Assembly: GCA_936450465.1 (NCBI GenBank)
Contig: OW388293.1
Coordinates: forward strand, 26,045,860-26,109,859
Reading direction: 5' to 3'
Length of the DNA stretch: 64,000 bases
Source of the DNA: Gibbula magus
Taxonomy: Eukaryota; Mollusca; Gastropoda; Trochida; Trochidae
Position numbers and translations under genes: made by a program. This document shows positions 11,701-22,700 of the stretch, in pieces. Position 1 is the first letter of the stretch. Each line of letters begins with the position of its first letter. The notes below the pieces were generated by a model. The model was not told where the DNA came from and ran no database searches. It saw only the letters and a list, made by a program, of their open reading frames with translations.

Positions 11701-14700
11701 CCTTGACCTTTGACCTTGAATGTGAACATGTCAAAATCATTCACCAGGTGTATAAGAAAGAAATTAAGCTATCCATATGAGGTGTTAATATCTTCATGGG
11801 AAAAAGGTAACTTAGTGATTTCAGAACTGGTCAGCATGACCATATCTCGTGACCTTGACCTTTAAAATTCAAGGTCAAACAATCAGTGATCACTTTTCAT
11901 TGTGTATCACAATCATGTAATGATTCAAAGTGTTAATAGTTGAAATAAGACATTTTCGCAAAAGCATGCTAAAGTTGTGACCTCGCTATGACCTTGACCT
12001 TTGACAGATCTTAGCGAAAACCTTTTCAAATCTTGGCCTTTCTTCATAGTTCATATACACAAAATAACAGCCTGATAGCACAAATATTTTTCAAGTTATC
12101 GTGTTTACAAGGATTTTTTTTTAGCGATTTCAGAACTCGTGACCTTGACCTTTGACCTTGAATGTGAACGTGTCAAAAAAATTCCCCAGGGGTATAAGTA
12201 AGAAGTTATGTATATGAGTTCTCAAAACCTTATAGGAAAAAAGTGATAGCCAATACAAAACGCGGCGGCGGCGGCGGCGGCGGCAATTGAAACTGCACAA
12301 AAACTGATAGCAGCTCCGACTTAGTCGGAGCTGCTAATAATAGATACCAGATTCCATAAAAATTATACACTTTTACACCATAATCAATAACATGTCTTCA
12401 ATATGATACAAAGAAAATAAAAGTAAATGGCTAAATAACTATGTGTTGTATGTTTGAAATCATAACAATTGGTTTCCTCAATATAAAACAAGGGGTTTAT
12501 TTCCTTCACTAACCTCACCCCTGTATTCTGATCAAGACATGTGTTCTATTGAGGCCAGGTTTTGGTTGTATTCATCCAAGGCCTTCTTCTTTCGATTTAC
12601 CAAAGTTTGTTCTCAACACTCAGTACATGTGCAAAGTGAAAACAGATGCTTGCAGAACATGTTCCCATGCTGTCCAACTTGCACCACCTATTTCACGGGA
12701 ACATGTTCCGCACCCCAAGAACAGTGTTCGGAGCCACTCCTTTCACTTTGTACATGTACTAGTCGTTTGGAACAAACTTCAGTTATAGAAAGGCGCACGC
12801 CTTAGCTACGCTTTCCCGCACGTTGTCAGGGGAGGTGATTTTGGGTCTACGCCACTTTCAACAGCATCTGGTATTATTGCAGGGAGAAAGCTATGCCTTG
12901 AGGTGAAACCTGCAGCTGCAAGCATTGGCTGCAAATAACGAACCATTGGTGGTGCACTGAAATTCAGTGTAGCATTGCACCCAAACCTTACTGCTTCTAG
13001 AACAGTTCTCTACTGCAGACAAAGTTGCCGTGCCTCTAATGGGATTCAAACCCCGGATGTCTTAGCCCCTCCCTCTGGGTTGTTTTCGAACCTGGGTTTT
13101 GGGTTGTCGTTACATTAGTGACCCATTTTATCTCCGGTCCTAATGAAGTTCAAGATAGTACTAAAGGTAATCAATCCTTATCTTTGGGGAGTGTACATAC
13201 TTACTTCAGAAAAATTCCAGGAAGTTTGGCACCATATTCAAATTGATCGTCATAAGTCGTAAAGTGTCTTTTTAGGATGTCAAATTCTTCCTGTGGGCAA
13301 AAACAGACAGTGTAAAGACAATGAAGCAAATCACTTTGTTATCTTTAGTCGATTTCTTATCAAAAATATACATACATACATGTATACATTTTTTTTTCTT
13401 TCCAGTTTTACAATAAAGTGAGCTGAGGTGATAAGCTTAATTAGCTTACAATCCCAGCATTGAGTATTATTGCAGGTAGAAAGTCTGCATGACACTCTGG
13501 CTGAAACCTGTCAGTGTTGACTGGGACTAGGGTACATTTGGCAGAAATGCATTGAAGTTTATACCGGTAACCTCATGGAACAAAGCTGGTGAGACTGGTT
13601 GGATTCGAACCCAGGACAACTTGTTGGAAAATACTACTGGGGGTAATATTTGTGCAACTTCAGATTTGAAAATTCATTCAAATCTGAGAAGTGAAACCAT
13701 TCATCGGTCCTACAATTGTGAAAAGCTTTGTTACAGAATAAAAAGACATTGCCGATCAGTGTAATGATAAACTATTGGGTACTTTGTGTATATTCTATCT
13801 ATCTATCAATATCTTTTATTATAACTAAGTTGCAATATAATTAAAAATACAAAGTTTAATTGTTTTCATGTAATACATAAAACCAAAATAACGAATACTT
13901 TGATTGAACCCTCTCTTTAAGTCGGTACAGCACCCCAATGCAACTTCCCAATGCAAGGCATAACTCTTGCCAGTCTCCATTACTGGCTGATTAAGGCCTT
14001 GCAGTATTTCTTTAAGATATCTGTGCTTGAAACTTCAGGCCCACTATGCATTCAAGTGCAGTGATTAACTATCTTGGCACAACCAAGCGAGGGAGATACT
14101 GCAAGGCCTAAATCAGCCAGTAATGGAGACTGGCAAGAGTTATGCCTTGCGTTTGGAAGTTGCCTCATCACCTGAATTCATGAGTTCACTTAATGATCTG
14201 TAAGAATAAATAAATTAAAACAAAGAATATGTAACGACCTCTGACAATATGGATAATGACAGTAATCAGAACTATTTTATTCAACACTCATCATGTTCAT
14301 GATATTATGGATGATCAACTTCTTTATTTCAAGCTTTTCCACCTAACCTTGTTTTTGGTAGGCAGAGCGTCTCTCCCGAACAAGTTGTCAATCACGGCTG
14401 GGTACATGGTGTCTCTCATCATCTCCAGTAAGTCTTCCTCTCCTTGAAGAGACACATTTGAAATATTCAAATATTTCATTCATTATATAATTTTATTGGT
14501 ATTATTTAATTAACATATCATATATATATTTATATATAACATACCGTAAGTAAATCACATTTAAGTTTTTTTAAGTATGTTGTTAAGCATTTTTTTCAAA
14601 ATTCCTTAAAGGCGCTGTAGCACGTTTTTTTGCTGAAATAAGTCGATGAAATGTATTTGAAAAATAATGTCAACAATAGTAAAACACCCTTCTCTCTTCG

Positions 14701-17700
14701 GAAAATCAAGTTGCAAATGAGTGTACATGGTTCCGTAAAGCCATGGGAATTGTTTTTGTCATTCGAATACAATAAAATGTGTTCACATAAAATGGCCGCC
14801 ATGCAATTTTGGCTTTATACGCAACACCTTTATTACCACTACGGATCATTGGTTTGCGTAATAAGATGTTTTACCCTCTAAAGTAAATATAAATGACATA
14901 AACAATCATTATAAATGAGAAATTTGAAAAAATAAAATTTGCAAAAAACGTGCTACAGCGCCTTTAAATGGTATGAAACACAACAAAGGAGGTGCTTCAT
15001 AAGCAAATATATAAGTTTTTTAATTAGCCTCCTCCTACTGTACTATGCAAGGGGATGTGTGCCAAGATGAAGACATGTAGACACGTAACTCAACAAAGGT
15101 AACATGTCATTCTCAACCATGCAAGTCTCGAAAACACAAGGCCAAGGATGCAAACCTAACATTTTAATCCTGTCCATCATATCTTTCCGTTCTGAACTTT
15201 ACAAAGTTGAAATGTAGTTATATAAATGTCAAACTCAGCTGAGGATGTGCTTTATATAATCAAAAACATAAGTTTTGTAATTTTTCTCCTCTTTACTGTA
15301 CCACCTCACAAAGGTTGAGGGACAGTTAAATTGTTGCTTATGCTATTATCAGTTCCGGGAGAGAAGAAGGAAGAAGGTTGGAGTCTTGACATCCTGCGAC
15401 GCCCATATTTGAGGGGGGATCAAGACTGAATGAACTTTAGCCTCCATGTAACAAAAAATTCTTCCAAACTTTTGAACTTCCTATGCAAACTGGTTTTGTT
15501 GGAGAAGTTTACCTGCTTGAATGATTTCAGCTTTCCTTTATGGGTTTCACATGGGTGTCCTTCATTTAAATCTCTTCTCTCCTTAAAGTAATAACATAAG
15601 TCATGAAAAGGGTTAAGGAATAATGCCTGTCACATCAATATTTGAGGGGGATCAGGTCTAAATGTAATTTTGTTATCTGTATAAGAACGACAGACAATAA
15701 ACGAAGGCACATACCATAAGCTGAAAAGGGCATACCAGGTAATCTAATACTGGCCACTTGCTTCGATCACTGAATATTCAAAAGGTAAAAAGGTTAAAAG
15801 ATCAATTCTCACCCTTTGAGTATTTCTGCAAATTTTCTTTGAAACTTTGACATAATTCATCGGAAAACTTGGACAACTGAGAGGCTGCCAGTTTTCCTTT
15901 CACTTGGTCGTGTATCTTGGTGTGGAATAAGAAGAAAGACTTTTGGGAGAGAGAGGCTGTAATGATACATTTTAAAATTTGTTCAGTATATTTCCATTTA
16001 ACTACAATTTCATAACAATATAAACATTTTAATATTATCTTCTACTATTTCCTTATTACATTTGATGTACAAAAACTGAGGTAATTTCTAAGTAATGAAA
16101 GATCAATTTTTAAATGAAATTCAAATCCAATTGGACAATTATTTATTGAAATTTATTTTGAAATGTAATATACATAAAGTTAAAATGTAACATGAAAATC
16201 GGGAGTACTGCACTTTACTGGGCGCTAGTAATTATCAACTGCACAGCACTACCAACCCTTCGCTAGACAAACTAACCCTAAAAGATTGTCGAAAGGGATC
16301 CAAGGGTTAAAGAAGGCAGTTCAACTGGAATCCAAGGGTTAAAAAGATAGTATGAAATTACCAATATTTATGTGCACCCGGTAAGGTGCAGTCTAACCAA
16401 TTAAAATAACAATCAAAATGACATACCAACTTTATTTGTTGTGTCTTGAACAGCCTTTTGAAAATCAACGTAGGTTGAAGAAAAGAATTTATCAAAGTCT
16501 TCAGCCTCCATAAGGAAAGTGAGTCTTTCACCAGCCACACGGAGTGAAAATACGGAACCAAGCTGAAATACACACAAAAAGAATATATATAAAGAAAATT
16601 TCGAGCAATTTGATTTTCTTTTCATTTCCTTATATTGACACATTTGCAAGGTGATTTGATTGTAGTAATGATTGTAGGTGGATTTGTAGACCGGCCAGAT
16701 TCACTGACATAAAATTTGGTGGATTCGTAGGCAGACTGAAATGTGAGTTTGTAGATAATCGTAGAAGGGGATCACTAAATGCAAACTGAAATATCAGGCG
16801 TAAACATGACTGATGATAATCTTTTGATGTTTTCTTTGATTTTGAAAATTTTCATTGGTACATTACATTGTGATGTATTTTGGTGATTATCTTTAACACA
16901 ACAAAATTGTTTACTTTATTTTAGTCCCCTGACTGAATAAACTAATCAATGTTCATCCAATGTTTCTATCCCCCAAAATAGCCTAATTTTAACTTGTCAT
17001 TGGCAAATGAAATTCACCTTTAAAACTTTGATTGCAACAAATAAGGATTCTTCATTTCAAACCACTGAAGTGCTCTACTTTGTGACGTTTAGGCCTAGGC
17101 TAAGAGAGGTTACTTGGGAATGAAGAAATTACATGACTGTAATAATTGAAATGTTTATCCATCTAAGCGTCTAATCAAGGCTATGAATCAACAGTCTATT
17201 AAAAATGCTTTCAGTATCAATTAATCATTTATAGAACATCAACTGCAAATCTTATTTATTAAAAATCTAAATGATTTGTTCTCTGTTAAAGGATAGATGA
17301 AATGCATTTTTCTCAAGAATGACAGATGATTACCTCTACGTATATTGTATATAGGAATCAATTGAGCATAAAATCGAGACAATATACACTTGCAATTGAT
17401 AATTAAGACGATTTTAATTCACCCATTTTAACACTATCGCAATTTGTTCGGCGAAACCTTTTGAAAATGCTCACTGAGGCGTGACTGTGATAAGCGATAG
17501 ACGGGGCGGCTAGATAGCTTCGCCGCCGATGTCTCGTTAATTAATTAATGATAATTATCACTGCCGCTAAATGAATTTATGAGGTGTACTGTAACATCGC
17601 CAAAAAGACATGTTTATGTAATAATTGTGTAATTGTCATCTGCGGAATTACCTAGTTGGATATCTAAACATTCGATATAAAGGGAAATTTACCCAGCAAA

Positions 17701-19587
17701 CATGACTGTACTGGGCCAGTACTGGCTTGGTACTGGCTGGTAAAGTTGATAAAGGCATACTGGCTAACGGTAAAGAACCAGTACTGGCCCAGAACAGTTT
17801 TAACTGAATTGGCCCAGTTAAGGTAAAACTGTACTGGCCCAGTACTGGCAATACGGTACTGAATTACGGTACTGGTCCTGTACTGGCCCAGTTAAGGCAT
17901 ATCATTTCCTGTCCTAATGCATTATGGGATATTTACAAAGAGCCAGTACTGGGCCGGTACAGGTCCAGTACAGGTTATATTAGGTTTATATATTGGCCCG
18001 GTACTGGCCCAGTACTGGCCCAATTCAGGTATGACACTTCCTGTTAGAGAATTATGGGTAGTATTTCAAATTGTCGTCTGCTTTAGAGAGACAAGAGGAG
18101 AAGGCAACGATTTGGTATCCTTTGAATGTAAGTTTAATTCATGAGTTAACTTTAGTTGTATTTATAAAACTTTGATACATTCTATATTACCATCTATCTC
18201 TGGTGTGTTTTACATTAACAATTGCTGCTGTATGTATTAATATCATTAGGAAATCTAAGTGTGAAAATAATCACAAGTTGCTTTTTTATCATTGTCTTTG
18301 TACATAGGCCTACCTTGTTAAAAATATATTCTGGCTTGTTTTAAAATAACATATATTTGACTTCATATTTGACAATATTGACATTATGAAAAAAGTAAAA
18401 ACTATTTTTAAGTTTCATTATTATTAATTCAAACTAAAAAAGCTGGAAGATTTCAAACTGTTATGATTAATATTGCTAAATTTAAGAAAAGTAAGAATTT
18501 AGAAAATGAAAAAAAATTATAATAGCTAAATCAACCTTTATTTATCAGTTCATTTGGATATTGAACATTTACGGTATACACAATAGGCCTACATTTAATG
18601 TATGGGAACGGTAAAGGCAAACCTGAATTGGGCCAGTACAGGGAATGGTATCGTTTTAGTAATGGCGTGATACTGGCCCAGTACTGGCCCAGTACCGGCC
18701 CAGTACCGTTTGCAGGTACTGGCCCAGTACCACGCCAGTGTGCAAGTTGGTACAGGGCCAGTACCGTATGCCTGAATCGGGCCAATACCGGATGCCTGTA
18801 TCAGCCACTACTGGCCCAGTACTGGCCCAGTACGGTCATGTTTGCTGGGTTAAGTTGGTTTATTGAAGATATCTTTGTGAAATTAACAATCAAAATGTTG
18901 CGAAATTACGTTGAATTGTGACTATCGCTGAAAATCAAATTCCTCCACATACGTCACAGAAGTCATCCCTTCACGGGTCACACCCCCGCAGACTTTCATT
19001 CTGGTCGCCGGGGCTAAATCAGGCGGTTTTTTAAAAAGCCGTATATAAGTAATTTATGGACCGATTTCAGAAATTTAAAATCGAGCAATTGTCAAATTGA
19101 CATCCCATTTTAATGAATCCGATTTGGACCATATGTCATTTCATCCATCCTTTAACCCTAACTTAGTAAGTAGTGTTATCTCAGTTCTCACTGTGTATTA
19201 TTAGGAAAGGGCTAAAACGTTTCATCCCTGATCAATATTATGTTCGCCAGGTAAAATTAAGCATTACCTCAAATGAACCAAATTTCTATAATAAAACATG
19301 AATGACATGACAGTATGTCAGTAACTTGATCAGATCTATCATCTAGCCAAGATCTAAAATTACAAAAGCAAAATGCTGCTCACCTCTTTTGATTTTTCAT
19401 GAATGAAACTCAAAGGAGATCTTCCAAATTCAATCGCACAGCCAAGCCATGGTAAGGCGCCTTTGTAAATTGGAGGTCTATTTTTTCCATTTTCACGATT
19501 TGAGAACTTGACAACCGCTATGATGATCAGAAACACTGCTATGAGTAACGGTAGATACTCCATCGAAAAGACACCGGTGGTCGCCAT
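5793..19587 (-). CDS. CYP39A1: cytochrome P450, CYP39A1-like, 13 exons, complete
   Basis: Predicted heme mono-oxygenase of the ER membrane; vertebrate CYP39A1 is an oxysterol 7-alpha-hydroxylase. Exons, minus strand, in coding order: 19384-19587, 16427-16562, 15813-15956, 14348-14442, 13205-13290, 11060-11150, 10582-10677, 9701-9797, 9246-9361, 8647-8742, 8068-8156, 7073-7160, 5793-5867. All introns are GT-AG, phases agree, and the sum is 1413 nt (470 aa plus TGA), close to the human length of about 469. Residues 10-27 form a membrane anchor, followed by RPPIYKGALPWLG. The substitution-prone I-helix reads NYGMLFLWASLANAIP (269-284), lacking the usual acid-Thr pair, as in the CYP7/8/39 group. 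ExxR is E334-R337 (EAIR). The heme loop FGGGRYQCPG is 407-416, with ligand C414. The segment TYDDQFEYGAKLPGIFLK also resembles CYP39. The gene is divergent from OSCP1, 128 bp apart. Substrate is inferred; it could be a sister CYP7-clan family. Confidence 0.93.
6190..6720. repeat. dispersed repeat with internal poly(A) in the last P450 intron
   Basis: Lies between P450 exons 12 and 13. It holds 'attcaagggccataactgg', a run of about 22 A at 6357-6378, and 'gatcggacggaaggacgat' followed by gcggggtataattaa. The word order resembles the repeat at 5345-5650. The open frames here look like chance. Confidence 0.5.
11183..12342. repeat. dispersed repeat with two ~439-bp internal copies rich in TGACCT motifs
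   Basis: Sits in the P450 intron between exons 5 and 6. Two tandem copies, matched for example by aatcatgcaatgactcaaag (about 11470) and aatcatgtaatgattcaaag (about 11910), are spaced about 439 bp. Each carries clusters of TGACCTTGACC and TGACCTTGACCTTTGACA (starts at 11424, 11548, 11698, 11850, 11989, 12140). The element ends with a (cgg)n stretch near 12263 and the palindrome cagctccgac..gtcggagctg. A cagagcagctccgaa start near 11211 matches that end. Confidence 0.7.
12780..13095. repeat. SINE-like dispersed repeat with degenerate tRNA B-box
   Basis: Contains 'agcattgcacccaaacctta', a tctactgcagacaaagttg block and gattcaaaccccggatg, which resembles a tRNA-type B-box. Related stretches occur at 13440-13620 (gattcgaacccaggac), 20560-20830 and 30760-31020, with shared words such as 'gcaatgctacaatgaattc', agttgcagacaatgc and ctgctgtagaggactgttct. 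Copies are diverged and ends are not defined. Confidence 0.4.
13940..14163. mobile_element. MITE with long terminal inverted repeats (224 bp)
   Basis: The left end gcaacttccc followed by atgcaaggcataactcttgc is mirrored by the right end, which reads ggcaagagttatgccttgc then ggaagttgc. The arms extend about 60 bp through 'ccagtctccattactggctg', and the centre is unrelated. Diverged relatives are at 21118-21325 and 55490-55680. It lies in the P450 intron between exons 4 and 5. No coding capacity. Confidence 0.8.
14606..14967. mobile_element. MITE, TIR ttaaaggcgctgtagcacg, copy 1 (362 bp)
   Basis: The perfect inverted ends ttaaaggcgctgtagcacg and cgtgctacagcgcctttaa enclose a non-coding body with aaatggccgccatgcaattt and accactacggatcat. 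A second copy in opposite orientation is at 44164-44526. The two open frames inside face opposite ways and look spurious. Located in the P450 intron between exons 3 and 4. Confidence 0.88.
15290..15680. repeat. dispersed repeat, related to 62700-62990
   Basis: Shares 'gcccatatttgaggggggat', 'cctatgcaaactggttttg' and 'catcaatatttgaggggga' in the same order and orientation with the copy at 62700-62990. It overlaps the start of the P450 intron between exons 3 and 4 and does not touch an exon. Confidence 0.65.
17692..18849. mobile_element. non-autonomous DNA transposon with TTA target duplication (1158 bp)
   Basis: Ends are cccagcaaacatgactgtac (left) and its inverted counterpart gtacggtcatgtttgctggg (right), flanked on both sides by TTA (17689-17691 and 18850-18852). 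Just inside each end are arrays of a palindromic GGCCCAGTACTGG motif (17700-18030 and 18625-18835) around an AT-rich core. No transposase is present. A 3-bp TTA duplication fits PIF/Harbinger-type elements; the superfamily assignment is inference. It is in P450 intron 1. Confidence 0.85.
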
Positions 19588-19715
19588 ATTGTGACCTTTG
19601 ACATAACGTTGTGAAACGAGATTCAGCGAGAATTGTGCGGTTGCCTGCCAAAGCTTGCAAGTGCGAGTTTTCTCACTCTGTCGATCTACGATCCGTTAAA
19701 GAAAATATTCTCGAA
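19588..19715. promoter_or_regulatory. divergent (bidirectional) promoter region between P450 and OSCP1
   Basis: Only 128 bp separate the ATG of the minus-strand P450 (19587) from the ATG of plus-strand OSCP1 (19716), so both 5' UTRs and core promoters must be packed here or overlap the first exons. No clear TATA box is visible. TGACCTTTGACA at 19592-19603 matches a nuclear-receptor DR1 element (AGGTCA-type halves with one spacer) on the minus strand, 5 bp upstream of the P450 start. Promoter activity is inferred from geometry only. Confidence 0.7.
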
Positions 19716-22700
19716 ATGTCACTGAAAACTCTCCCTCTGCTCTTCATCAATCTTGGAGGAGAAATGATGTACATCTTAGATCAAAGACTACGGGCGCAGA
19801 ATATTCCGGATGAAAAAGCAACCAAAGGTAAACAATATCACAACACCAATGTTTTCAGCCTCAGTGTTGACTTGACGCTTTTGAAGTTTGATTTTGACCC
19901 AACCCTCTTGGACGTAGATGTAGAACTGTCACGATACCATGTTTACTTAACTGACAAAAATTGCACATGAATACCCGATAATTATGTTTAAAAATTATAT
20001 TCAATAATCAATTTTTAAATCAAACACAATCTTCAGTTTTTTATGAACTTAAAAAAAAACTTAGGCCTACTGCAGTAGAATCTACACTTCAAAAATGTAC
20101 ACTTATGAAAAGAATTTTTGCAATAGCTAGGCCTAATTAACATGAAAGTGTATATTGGTATTTCCATGTACTAGTTTAGTGCAAACTGATAATCTAAACG
20201 TCGGTTTATGTGCGATGACTGCGCGTGCTGTGTAAGTGCAAACATGCTTTAGTGCAGTGTTCAAAATAGTGTAGGCCTGTACTTCAGTACACTCATACAA
20301 GCCTAGTCTAATATTTAGCCTCTGAAATGAATTTTTTTGTACAAATTAAAAAATTGGAAGAAAAAAAAATAGAATAAAAAGGAGCCTCTGAGATGTGGTC
20401 ATTTTCCAAAGTCTTGTTGTAGACTTGCCTAGGTGCTTAAACATATTAAGGGGTCTGGATGACAGACTAATACAGACCATCAGGGTTTGTGGTTTGAAAA
20501 TAAACCAATTTTTCTAAAATTTAAGCAAGCGTTGCAGTAATGAGTATTGTCACTTTATTTGTATTGAAAATTCAAATCTGCTGTCAGTTGCTATTCTACT
20601 TGCAGTAAGGTTTGACTGCGATGCTACACTGAATTCCAGCATAGAACCAGTAACCTCCCATGATGCACTAGTTGCAGACAATGCTCACAGGTTTCACTGT
20701 AAAACATAGCCACAGTGGTGTTCTCCAAGCAATAATTCTAGCAGCCGTGATTTAAGTGAAATACTCTTGGTCTTGGAAGCAGCGCTAAACCCCAAATCAT
20801 GTCACCTCAATGGTGATATCAAACAAAAGACTTAACTACATGAAATAAAATACAAAGTCCTTTCATATGCTAATAATATACTGTATAATACTGTTACAAG
20901 CATAAAGCAAAAAGCATCTCAGCTGCCTAGTTAAGATATTCAATACAGAGCGATCCTTTTTAGCTCATCAGGCCTGAAAGGCCCGATGGGCTTATGGCAT
21001 GGGATGTTGAGAGGAAACTTGTGGAGTATTGCATTTGCATATACTATGAATGCACAATTAACAAAAATATAATTCGGTTTTGTTTATGCCAGAAGGCATA
21101 GTAAATAATTTTCTCATTCAACTTCCCCTGCGCACAAGGCATATCTCTTGCCAGTTTGTGTCAATGGCTAATGTAAGCCTTGCTCCATTTCGTCAGCTTT
21201 TCTGTGCCAGTATATGCTCCACCTAGACTTGGTAGGGCAATCAGAAAACTAAAAGCCGCAAGCCTTTTATAAACCCATGATACGGACTCATGTGAGTTAG
21301 GCCTAAACCTTGCAGGGGAAGTTGTTCCTCGTCATAAACTTCATGTGAACAAGAGTAGATTTAGTAGTCTAGAAGTGCATGTCTTCTTATACGTATAAGT
21401 CAATGCAGAGTTAAAGAGAAACAATGCTCTCAAAACCACAGGCTCTTGGGTCATTCCTTCTTACACTATTGAAAAATATAAATAATAAGATTAAAAAAAA
21501 AGTTTTGAGTAGGTTGCGCATAATTGTTCTGCAAACTTTTATCACATGTGCTATTGACCCCAGGGCCAATTATACCAATAAAAATCTGTTTATTGTCTGA
21601 AGGATTAGTTAAGACGGTACATATTTGGCTAGCTGAAATGTGTATAGATTAATATTTTCAGAAATTTACAAGTAAAAAAGACTAGTACTTCAATTAATCA
21701 AATCACAAGGGCTCCTCAGTATGTTATTTATTATTATTTGGTAATAATTAATGAATATGATGGTATTTATTATCCCCCTGGCATAAAATGCGGGGGATAT
21801 AGTCATTGGCTCTGTCCGTCCATCCGTGATTTCATCATTTCCGGGGTAGAATTTGAAAACTGTTAAGCCTAGCTTAATGAAACATGGTATGTCGATAAAT
21901 CATCACAGTAGTGGTGCCTTTTGGCTCTGTCCAACTTTCTGGAGTTTTTCATATTGGCGGTTTCCACAGAAACACAACTTAGATAATCGCTTCCAGAGCA
22001 GAACTAAACACAATTTAGACCTACCTTAACCAAACTTGGTATGTTAACTAATCATCACATGTAGTAGCGCCTTTTGGGGTTTTCAACTTTCTGAAATTTT
22101 TCATTTCGGCTGTTTCAAGAATGGGAGCAGAACTCAAAAACTGGTAGGCCTAGCTTGATAGGACTTGGTTGATATACCAATCATCACATGTATGCAGTTG
22201 TGTAGAACGTGATATCTGCAAGGTCTAGCTTAAAGAAACTTGAATTAATGTGGAGCAATCTTCCTTTGTAAATGTGCCTTTTGATGTTTTCAAGGTGCTT
22301 GTACAAGTTTTTAAGACAAATTCCATTCCATTGCAACATATTACCATGTGATGTCATTTCATTTCAAACCTGTGTCCCAACGAGGAATGAACATGTTTCA
22401 AACTAACAGGATGATTGTTTTTCTCTCAACCCAATGTTGGAAAAAATAACAAACAACCATTTACTAATTAATAGAGGTTATCATGAGAGTGTGTTTTGGG
22501 ATGGTCAATATCCTGCATTAGGAATAAACATTGTATTTTGCGAGCCTTGGCGAGCTAAATACATTGTGTTTATTCCTAATGCAGGATATTTACCATCCCA
22601 AAACACACGAGCATGATAACTTCTTTATCATAAAATGTCATTCTTCATTCATTTTGCGCAAAACAGCATGACACATTATTTCAAAGTTGAACTTAACTGT

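Noticed and set aside
17648..18921. Open frames with repeated Gly-Pro-Val-Leu-Ala type peptides
   Set aside because: Translations of the palindrome arrays of a non-autonomous transposon.
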